Below are positions 30,747-40,157 of a stretch of 64,000 nucleotides of DNA, one piece after another. Position 1 is the stretch's first letter, and every line of letters begins with the position of its first letter. The notes beneath the pieces were generated by a model. That model had not been told where the DNA came from. It searched no databases and saw only the letters and a program-made list of their open reading frames with translations. This DNA is from Rhynchonema sp. JSB1_4 (Eukaryota; Nematoda; Chromadorea; Monhysterida; Xyalidae), in NCBI GenBank assembly GCA_030248065.1, contig JASAMV010002753.1:37811-101810 (forward strand), given 5' to 3'. The translations under genes and the position numbers were made by a program.

Positions 30747-33700
30747 ATGGCAGAGTCAAGCAGTAAAGAAACGATGGTGATCAATGTGGCAAAGTGAGTT
30801 CGTCTTGTTTCTTCGCTGCACCTTGGTTTTGGCTTTGGGGATTGTGATTTTTGTTCCGCATCGTTTTATTGATGTTTGTGCAGGTCTGATCCGAAGAAAA
30901 AGCATATGGTTTTCAAATTCAACGCATCGCTCAACGTTGATGTGGCCAATTGGACTCGAAGCGATATACAGGTTGGTGCTCACTGGCGAATCCCCCTTTG
31001 GTCAAAGTTGCCCTTCGGAGAGAAGAAGGAAAAACGGTCCCCAAATCGAAGGACTTTCGCTCGAATACACTTCAAAGGTCCAAAAATCACGCGCTTCGCG
31101 CGTCAGGTATAACCGTTTCCACGATCACACGCTGGTATTGCCTCGGAAATCTCGGGCAGGCGGTTTTCAGGTCACAACTTTCAAACACGACCTAAATTCC
31201 CTTTTTATCGGGATTGGAAAAATATAGGTCCATTTTTCCACCCCCAAACATAACTATTTATTGAAGTTGGGTCCTGCCACTCTTGCCCCCTCGAGAGGTG
31301 CGCTTTCTCCCGTTGTCCTCCGAAATAAGTTGGGGTCCACCTATTCCCCGTCCCGCGACCGGGAACCACAGTGCCTCGAAGCAACGCCCTGTGCACAAAA
31401 GTAAAAACTTACTTGAGAAATTCCATCATCAGATCACATACTCCGCTCCCAGTGGTGTCGTTGTGAAATCAAAAAGTCAGGATACCGGATACCCAAAATC
31501 CAAAATTTTCGGAAACCGGATACCCAGAATGAAAAATCTCGGTTACCAGGGGGGCCTCCCAAAATAAAAAATCTCGGATACCCAGGGGGTTGTTCAAAAA
31601 AGGTCAATTTCTTAGAGGAAAATTGAGCAAAATTGGTGTTGGAAGCGCAAAAAATGGTCATTTTGGGGTCATGATTGCGCCAGCAAGCGATTTTGAGCAT
31701 TTTGGAGGTAAAAATGGGCGATTTTTACGGTTTTCGGAAAAATTTTAGGCTAGGATACCCCTGGACAAAAAGTCAGGATACCGGATACCCCTGGGTGAAA
31801 AAAACCGAAATACCGGATACTAGGGGGTAAGCCCCCCTTCCCCCCAACGACACCACTGTCCGCTCCTAAGGAATGGAGTTGCCTTGCGTCAGCCTCTTTC
31901 GCATCCAGCTATGTATTCGTATTCTCTCTTTTGATTTCATCTGCAGGTGCGGCTAGAGCGCGAGGACAACAGTGCCCGGTTTCACGATTCCGAGTTGGAG
32001 CCAACTGAAGGCGCCGGGTCGGAATTCGGCAAAGCGCAACGGGAGATGGCCAGACGCAAAAAGTATGGACGTCGTATACGAACATATGACATTGACAAAC
32101 AGCCGTGGTTGTTGACTGTGACTGGGAAAGGTGAGCCGTCATCATTTTTTAGTTTCTTTGTTTGTTTTATATATTGAACCGTGATTTCTGGCTTCAGTAG
32201 CTGCTTTTGTCTGAAAAGTACCATGTTTATGTTTCCATTGTTCCATGTTACTGTGAAACGACAGTTGATTTTGATTGAGACTCTCGAATGGCAATGTCCA
32301 TCACTTTAGAAGTATAGGCAAACAACGCCAACACGAGCCTGATTTCGCAGCTGGCAGAATAGTGAAACATTCTGACGTGGCTGCTGATTTGGGAAATGTC
32401 ACACGTTGAAGAATACAAAGCGGAGCATGATGATTTTCTCTTTCTATTTGTTTTGAATATACACCACCTACGCAATCGAGCTCATGTTGCTGTAGTTTGC
32501 CTTTACAAAGCCGTCAAAAATATTTTAATGACAAAAAATAGTCTAACCTATTATTGATCAATATATAACTGTTTTATCTGTTCAGACGAGTTGCGGTTCA
32601 AAGGCATGCGAGAGGGCGGCGCTGGTGAACATAGTGACTATTGGGTGTTCAGAAAGGTGAAATATTTTTGGAGATCCTAATAGTTCTTTGTTTTCTATGA
32701 TATTCTTTCGCATAAATTAAATACAATCTTGAATTGTGTTCGTTCAGGTGGCGGACGGTCACATGGAGGCAATCAAAGTCGACGATTGGTACAACATGAT
32801 GCCAATTGCCCGATACAAGCCACTCGACGACGAACAAGCGTTCGCTCAATTTGACAGGTGAGAAAGGGTGAAAAACGTGGCAGTTTTTTTTGGCTTTCCT
32901 TTTTTTGCTTTATGGTGTTTGTCAAACATTCATGGCCCCAGTGGTGTAGTTGAGGGGAAGGGGGTTACCCCTTAGTATCCGGTATCTTCATTTTTCAACT
33001 AGGGGTATCCGGTATCCTGGCTTTTTGTCCAGGAGTCAGGAGTATCCTACCCTAAAATTTTTCAAAACCGGCAAAAATTGACCGTTTTTACCTCAAAATG
33101 CTCAAAATCGCTTGCTCACGCAAGCATAACCCCTAAAGTGACCATTTTTCACCCCTCCAACAGCGATTTTGCTGAATTTTCCTCTAAAAAATTCAGCTTT
33201 CTTTGGACCCCCCTGGGTATCCGAGATTTTTTATTTGGGGGGGGCAACCTCCCCCCCTGATATCCGAGATTTTTCATTTTGGGAATCCGGTATCCGGAAA
33301 TTTTGGGTATCCGGTATCCTGACTTTGATTTCCCAACGACACCATTGCATGGCCCAACGAGTCTATTTGCAATCGTGTGTGTTGGTGAACACAGGCCAAT
33401 CCATGATTATTTTCAGACGTGACAAAGTGCTGAATCAATTCGCATTGAAAACGCAGCTTCACGATACAAGTGAAAAGCCGGAATCTGCCACCCAGTCGAG
33501 TAGCGCATTGGTCTGTTTTTTGTGAATTAAGTTTTTTTAATTTTCGTTATGTTTTTTCCTCCAAAAATCGTGAAATTAACAAACCGTTCAAATTCGTTCA
33601 GTATGCCAAATTTGCAGAACATTTCCGACCGCGACGAATACTCTTCCGGTACGGATTTTGAAGATAACGATGGCGAAAGTAAGCTTTTCTTCCTATCATA

Positions 33701-35455
33701 TGAATGTGATTCAGCAATGTTCCACTTGATTGATACTATATTCGATCCCCCAATCTCAGACTCGCGCGGCAGTAAAGATGGCGAAAGTGGCGGCAGGAAA
33801 AAGGGCAACAGATCGAAGAAACAATCGAAAAAGGATGCCAAATCGAAAAAATCGACAAAAACAGCTGACGATGTTGCGCCGATCGAGTCAGACGACGGAG
33901 ATGAGGAGGGAGTGGAAATGGACTACACATCGAGTGGAGAGGAGAGTGAACCGGAGTTAGTGCCATTGTTTTTGCCAAAAAAAATTACCACTTTTCAGCT
34001 GGGGATGCGTGCTGGTTGGTGTGCGTGCATTTTGTTTGGGAATTGAAACGGGTTCATATAGTCAACGTTGTTATCAGGGCTGATAAAACAACGTTTTACC
34101 TGATCTGGTAGAAATTAGTCATGTGGCCAACAACAAGGCAAGGCAGGGTTAAACCGATCACCAAATTGGATGCTAACCCAACCGTGGCCCCATTCCTGAC
34201 CACTGGTTTTTTCAGACTTGATCCGGCCAGTTATGATCCGAAAGGCATTCAGGAACAATCGGCCGACGCAGATGACCCTGCAGGGGAATCGGAAGCTGAG
34301 GTCGGTTGGCCGATTGTAAAAAACACAATGTTCGCCCAATCAATATGCTTGCTGAAATGTTTTGCCCACATCATGAATGTCAAGATTTTGCGTAGATTTA
34401 CTATTAAAGTTTTAAAACCCACAACAAAACTGCGAGCAACAAAATTGATCATGCAACTTACATAATTACGTGAAGATGTACCATTTTCTAATCACATTTT
34501 CAAAATCAGGATGAAGAACAGGAGGAGGAGAACAAGACTGAGGAGCCCGAACCACCAGAAGGCCCATCGGCGGCCTACAGGGAGAAAATGGGCGACCAAG
34601 CGGACGAACTCGGTACGATTTTACGAGTTTCAGGTTTGGAAATTTCCAATAAAATCAAATTTGGTCTTTCCTTTTCAGAATCCGAGGATTCCGGCAGCGA
34701 TTCAGATGATCCGGACAAGGAGGTGATGAAGTCGGCATTCTTTCTTCAGGTTGGCTAGCTCATATGATGGTGCATTTCGTTAAGGCCGCCAATTTTTGTA
34801 TTTTTTATTTGCTATCTTTTTCGGTCCAAATCTTTTGTCATCAACGTTTTTTACAGAAAAAGAGCTCGAACGGTGCAGCGACGTCCGGTGGTGGTGCATC
34901 AAAGCGATCGGGCAGTCCAACAGGTCATGCCGTGCCTGACAAACGACAGAAATTGGATGCATCTGCTTCACGGTTGGTTTGAGCTGAGTTGTGCGAAGGT
35001 GTAAATCAAGCGGTGTTCATCATGGAGTCAGCTGCACAGCAAGAACGGAAGAAATGTGCCGAATTTGTTGAAAAGGAAATGTTCTCGTGATCGCGCATCT
35101 GTGAACAACCACCAACGACAATAATTGCCGCCCGAACGTCGAAAAAAGAACCTAATCTACATTCACAAACATAACAATTGGGACTCGATCTAGTAGAAAA
35201 CAATAATGAGTGAAACTCTTTAGTGTCACGCCACAAATCACCGAAGCCGAAGTTCGACGTCATCTGCTCCGTCGCGCGCATACTACCAAAGAATTGATGC
35301 GAATATTCGGTGCAAAGGACGCCAAGACTGATCAACAAAAGAAAGAGATCGTGACAAGACTGGCGGAGATATTGAAGAAACTGAACCCGAAACAGACCAA
35401 GAAGACTGATAACAAGGGAAAGAAGACGACCTGTTATTCGTTGAGCACTGCATGA
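30747..35455 (+). CDS. GTF2F1: General transcription factor IIF subunit 1 (RAP74)
   Basis: Thirteen exons: 30747-30793, 30884-30971, 31947-32130, 32586-32656, 32748-32857, 33417-33494, 33602-33678, 33760-33955, 34216-34300, 34510-34612, 34679-34749, 34857-34972 and 35224-35455. They close in phase to 485 residues (human 517). TFIIF binds RNA polymerase II and stabilises the preinitiation complex in the nucleus. The N-terminal dimerisation half shows GAGSEFGKAQREMARRKKYG, QPWLLTVTGK and WYNMMPIARYKPL. An acidic, Lys/Ser-rich linker follows (SDDGDEEGVEMDY). The C-terminal winged helix has VTPQITEAEVRRHLLRR and EILKKLNPK, the FCP1/TFIIB-binding module of the family. The weakest junction is 33494/33602, with a poor donor. 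Two A MITEs and one M1 MITE lie in introns. Confidence 0.94.
31450..31858. mobile_element. hAT-type MITE A in GTF2F1 intron 2
   Basis: Termini CAGTGGTGTCGTTG / CAACGACACCACTG, perfect 8-bp duplication TCCGCTCC, 409 bp. Arms carry ATACCGGATACCC units. Confidence 0.95.
32315..32503. mobile_element. Short TIR MITE, family M1, copy 4 (inverted)
   Basis: AGGCAAACAACGCCAACACG at the left and GTAGTTTGCCT at the right, opposite in orientation to copies 2, 3 and 5. In a GTF2F1 intron. Confidence 0.8.
32939..33347. mobile_element. hAT-type MITE A in GTF2F1 intron 5
   Basis: Termini CAGTGGTGTAGTTG and CAACGACACCATTG, perfect 8-bp duplication CATGGCCC, 409 bp, inverted relative to the copy at 31450. 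Confidence 0.95.
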
Positions 35456-36450
35456 TCTCCACAGAAATGAGTATAGTAAATTTCCAAATTCGATACCGCA
35501 CAGTAAAAGACGCCCCATTAATGTCAAGTTATAAACCCGCAAGCTAACCATCCGCGATTCTGAAACATTGCAAGTTGATTTTCGGGCTTAGAACCTGACA
35601 TTAACTATGGGGCGCACTTCACTGTGCGGCAGCAAATTTGGAAATTTACTATAACATGCGAAAATGTACCGATGCACGCGCAGCGCCTTAGCCCAATTCC
35701 ACTCGAAATGAACCAACTGTGCACGTTGCACGGGTGTTATGTATCGGTACATTAGCATTCTTGTGGTTGTGGCTACAGCGTTCAACTATACTATTCATCA
35801 GTGTTCTGTTATCCGGTGCAAAAGTGTGGTTGCGGTGCATTCATTGTCTCGTGTGCAATGTCTGATGAATAAACCGAAAGGCTTGATCATTACCATTTCA
35901 GCTTCAGCAATCACGAACAAGGCTCACATCGGATAAGAAAGAGAAAATTCATTTACATGGTTGTGCACATTGTAGGCCCAGAAATTTGACGCGAGTGAAA
36001 CAATTAACAGTCGGTAGCGACATAAAATGCACACCCGTTGAGATTACCAAAGGGAACCAAAAAAGAAAAAATCACTTCCACAATAACAACAGAAAAGTGA
36101 CACCAGCAAGAAAAATCATTGACAACTACGGAAAGCATTGAAAGAAAACAAGGATAAAACTGTTCACAGTAATACCGGTAAAATAATTTACGGATGGATT
36201 GATTTCACCCTCCTGGTTACCTTGGTATTTCTCGAAAATTAGAAAAGGACAAGAATAACAAAATACCAAGGCAGCCTCAAAACCTGAGTCCAGCTCACAC
36301 ACTGTACAAGACGTATAAAACATTCTTACTTGCGCTCACTTATTAGGTTCGAATATCATGAATATAAAGACAACTGTCTGGCTTAAACGCCTAATAAGTA
36401 AGCGCTCCCATAATTACACGTTTACAATTTTACATAGTGAAAGAGAAAAT
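35456..36450. other. Convergent 3' region of GTF2F1 and histone H1
   Basis: Both genes end toward this spacer. It holds a TA-flanked MITE just after the GTF2F1 stop and, at about 36332-36405, an imperfect hairpin (TATTAGG...CCTAATAAG) downstream of H1. No exon was recognised. Confidence 0.5.
35474..35651. mobile_element. TA-flanked MITE in GTF2F1 3' flank
   Basis: Inverted ends TAGTAAATTTCCAAATT / AATTTGGAAATTTACTA with TA on each side, and inner inverted GCACAGT / ACTGTGC and CCCCATTAATGTCA / TGACATTAACTATGGGG. It begins 19 bp after the GTF2F1 stop and may be in its 3' UTR. Confidence 0.75.
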
Positions 36451-38736
36451 TTACGCTGTGGTGGCGACAACGGCCTTCTTGGGCGACGACTTCTTTGTGG
36501 TCTTGGTCTTCTTGACCTTCGGGCTCTTCTTCACCGTCTTCTTGGGCGATTTCGGCTTCTTCGGTGACTTCGCCTTCTTTGGTGACTTCTTCTTGGGCGA
36601 GGCCTTCTTCTTAGGCGACGACTTCTTGGCGGCTGGAAAATGACGACCGGTTTAACGAAGATCTTCCACACGCTTTTGAAACATCAGTAAATCGCTATGC
36701 TCAATGATATGCCCAAAGTAGCCACAACACTGATGACTAGGGTTAGAGGTCGGGGGAGGGGGGTACCCGACATCTGAGAAGATATCCGACAGTTCCAAAA
36801 AACCCGACACCCGACATCTAGTTTTTGGAAAAAAACCCGACACCACTATTAGTGCAATTTTTTGGATCAAGTGACTGAATTCAAGTATTTTCACACGAAA
36901 TAAACACCAAAATGACACATTCTGCGTCTTCGGAAACATTTGGTTCGAAGAAAATTTTCTCTCAAAATTCTTCTCTCAGCAAAATTGATGTTTTGAACCG
37001 CAAGTGTCGGGTGTCGGCTGTTGGGTCCCAAAAAACCCGACACCTACACTTTTTTGGCACCCGACACCCGACATCTCTCTAACCCTACTGATGACCAGAT
37101 AAGAATTCATCAAATCGATCCTGATTTTCACGTTTCAGTCACTTTTGTAACCACTGGCACTGTGCAATTCGTGATTCTCACAAAACATTTTCATCTGAAA
37201 GTAATCTAGAGCTCCCACGTTGATGCGGGGTCTGAAACATTCCATTAGTTGCATGTTTTGTGTGCGATCACGCAACGCAACGTCATTGCCCCGTCAGTCA
37301 CTGTCCCGCTTTACATTCAGGAAAAAATTGAAAAAATTCTTATTGTTATAGTCATTGTGCGACCAATGCCTACCGAAACCGCACCTAGCAGAAAAGTTCG
37401 CTCACCCTTCTTGGTGGTCTTCTTGGGTTTCTTGGCCTTCTTCGCCTTGGGTTTCTTCGGCGATTTCTTGCCCTCGGCCGACAGACGGAACGAACCGTTG
37501 GCGCCCAGGCCCTTCGGGTGCGTGAACATGCCCTTCTTCACACCGGCGACCAGGGCCATGCGGAGGTGAGCGTTGATCTGCAAGTATTATGACAAAAATT
37601 GGGTTAAAATCTGAGCCAAAAATTCGGGCCGGGCCGGAGATTTGGGGGCTCGGCAGTGGTGTGGCTACCAGTGGTGTAGCTACCCAGGCGGGGCGGCAAC
37701 CTAATGTACCACCCAAAATGCGGGGCGGCAACCTACCTACTGTACCAGCCGAGCTAGGGGGGGGGGTCATCTGGAAACCGAAATTTTTTATGTCTAAATA
37801 CTGAAGAAAATGTGGCCTTAAAACACTAATTTCGCGCGCAGCGCGCGATTTTTCGCCTATTTGCAGACAAATATGCTAATTTTATGCAATTTTAAGCCAA
37901 AAATGAATGTTTTGGGTGAAAAGTTAGGTGGGGCGGCATGCGGCAACCTACCTACTGTACCAGGGGAGGGGCGGCAACCTACCTACTGTACCACGCAGTG
38001 CTGTGGCTACTTTTGCGGGGCGGGTAGGGTACATAGGTGGAAAAAATCGGGGCGGGTAGGGGGGTAGCAATGGTGTGGCTGGGGGGGGGGGGGCGGGGTG
38101 GGGGGGTCCCCCCCCCCCAGGTACAGTAGGTAGGTTGCCGCCCCTCGCCTGGTACAGTAGGTAGGTTGCCGCCCCTCCCCTGGTACAGTAGGTAGGTTGC
38201 CGCCATGCCGCCCCCCCCCAGCTACACCACTGGTGGCTGGCTACCCAACCCAAGCGTGCAAAATCAGCCTACCTTCTAATTTCCCCGCCGGACCAGGAAC
38301 TACACTGGATGGAATGGAAGAATGAAAAACGCGAAACTCCCAAAAAATTAAATCAAGAGCAAAAAACCGAAACCCCGCCTCGACTGACCGCTTTGATGTT
38401 GTCTCCGACTTTGTAGTTCTGCAGGATGAACTTGAGGATGGCCTGCTTGCTGGCTCCCTTCTTGCCACCGTTGGCTTTGATGGCGGCCTTGATCATCGCG
38501 GCGTACGTCGGGTGCGACGCTGCCTTCTTGGTGGAGGGCTGCAGAAAATAAGATAAAATTGGTGGCTTGAATTAACAGTTAGTGTTAGCTCTGCTTTTCA
38601 GAAAAATACGCTCGCTTTTGGCTGTTTTATATTTATTACGTATGGAAACGCACGAAAGCTTAGAAAAACTTGAAAATTTTACCAATTTTCATTGAAAAAT
38701 ATGACAAGCACACACCTTTTTGGGTGTAGCGGCCAT
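36451..38736 (-). CDS. Linker histone H1
   Basis: Four exons in phase: 38736-38716, 38538-38389, 37577-37406 and 36632-36451, giving 174 residues. H1 binds nucleosome linker DNA. After MAATPKK the winged-helix globular domain runs from about residue 8 to 75 (HPTYAAMIKAAIKANGGKKG, ILKFILQNYKVGDNIKA, INAHLRMALVAGVKKG, GSFRLSAEGKK). The C-terminal tail is Lys/Pro/Ser-rich with repeated SPKK motifs, classic minor-groove-binding and CDK-site units. Three introns are unusual for metazoan H1, where replication-dependent genes are intronless, so this may be a replacement-type gene. A TATA box lies about 120 bp upstream. The opposite strand has open hydrophobic frames that are shadows. Introns 2 and 3 carry MITE blocks. 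Confidence 0.96.
36738..37087. mobile_element. MITE K with TAGGGTTAG ends, 8-bp duplication
   Basis: Ends TAGGGTTAGAGG and CTCTAACCCTA, with perfect 8-bp duplication CTGATGAC on both sides. Arms are tandem CCCGACACCCGACA / TGTCGGGTGTCGGG units. A half copy lies near 24047-24243. In H1 intron 3. Confidence 0.85.
37096..37370. mobile_element. TA-type MITE, family M2, copy 2 (inverted, left end unclear)
   Basis: Matches 16835-17110 in inverse orientation through AAGAATTCATCAAATCG, CAAAACATTTTCATC, GATCACGCAACGCAACG and the terminus GTCATTGTGCGACCAAT. Its distal end is next to element K. In H1 intron 3. Confidence 0.7.
37597..38300. mobile_element. Composite of hAT-MITE pieces in H1 intron 2
   Basis: An F fragment (GGGCCGGGCCGGAGATTTGG), then CAGTGGTGTAGCTACCC at 37669 starting a B copy, a C-type start at 37996 (CAGTGCTGTGGCTAC), a B end at 38232 (GCTACACCACTG) and a D end (CCAGGAACTACACTG). 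Flanks at 37661 and 38233 match at six of eight. Exact nesting is not resolved. Confidence 0.6.
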
Positions 38737-40157
38737 TTTTTCGACTTGAGTTGAATTGAAATCAACAAACGAAGGTTGAGACGAACGAAAGTGAGAACTT
38801 TGACTTGACGATAAACGCAAGAAACGCAGAAAATGCCCAAACAAATGCACGCGCCTTTATATATGGCAGAGCACAAGCGCGATGTAGGGCCCGCGTGTCT
38901 GACGTGTGTTGAGTGAATCCGAAGCCAAGCGCGAAACTTTTGTGTTAGATGGTATCAAGGATTGCAAGTTTTTGAAAAGTTTCACGAAACAACCTTACCA
39001 TTTTTTAATTCCATGAGCTAGCAAAACGTCTGGCGCTTCTTGTGGTGCTACATTCGTGACTGTCCTTAAATGTCAGAAACGACGACAGCGTTTTGCGCAC
39101 AAAATTTTTCGAAAAAAACTACGCGATCGCTTTGTGTATCAATGTGCACCGATACACGATGAGTGAATATGTGCCATATTTACAACGGACTTGTAACCCA
39201 GGCGTTTTTCTGCAGTTTGATGTGTTACTTGGTGCAGTTAAGCAAGAAATGTAAGTGAATTGATGCATCCGAAACACCACACCCAACACAATTTCGACTA
39301 TCTTCCGTGAATGACATCAAATGCTCCAGGCAACCATTTCGATCAACAAAAATCGCTCTTAAATTGGGGTTTGAACGATTCACTGACGAAATGTTTGCAT
39401 TTTCGGACCTTCTGTACACGACTGCAAGCCTATTTGACAAAAATATCGAAGCCAGAAAGGAAAACAGCATGCACTGCCAGTCTGTGGTTCTTGTCTGGTT
39501 GCTGTTACATACATAAAATATGTGTATGTATTGCTGCTGTGCTGTGTTTTGACATACATAATTTTCGAATTTTGCTTTCGAATTCAAACCGTCACATGTT
39601 CACCGGTATTGCTCTTCATCATTGTACGAAATTTATCATTTAAATCGCTTAGTAGCAGTTACAAAGTGCTTGTCCGTTTAGTTTTTGTTGCTCAATAATG
39701 TTAAAATCATGACAGCGGGACGGCGCCGTTCGTGAGATCTTGCAGCACAACATTGCCGAATACGTTGTGACACCCGATGTATTGACTGGTTTGTTTGATA
39801 AATCTGAAATTAATGTGAATGCACTATTATGTTCTAAGTTCCACGAACTTGTGAATTTTCATGATTATGCGTTGCGTTGCACTGCACTCAACACCATGGA
39901 GTGTGCATGCATAACTTCGGCTATCGGGACAGTTTTCTGAATACTAGTGGTGAAACCTCGTCCATTCACTGGCACCGGCGGCGGCGCCCAACAAGCAGAA
40001 TTGTTGCATGTCGTCACACACATGGCACGCTAGCATGCACCTTCACGATGCCGGGTGCAGTCAAACCAGTTTGTTGTCACCCTCATGCATAATGAACCCA
40101 GACAGTACACATCTGTTATGTGACTACAATGGCGTCGACTATAGTCCAACCACGAAC
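38737..40157. other. H1 promoter and downstream flank of the secreted-protein gene
   Basis: The near part holds the H1 promoter. Beyond about 39000 the reverse strand has a 120-codon open frame (39225-39587) without recognisable features. No supported exon. Confidence 0.4.
38856..38863 (-). promoter_or_regulatory. TATA box of histone H1
   Basis: Reverse-strand TATATAAA, preceded by GCCA and followed by GGCGC, about 120 bp upstream of the H1 ATG. No other TATA-like sequence is as good nearby. Confidence 0.55.

Noticed and set aside
36437..36643. Phe/Gly/Asp-rich hydrophobic ORF on the + strand
   Set aside because: Exact antisense shadow of the Lys/Pro/Ser-rich H1 tail exon.
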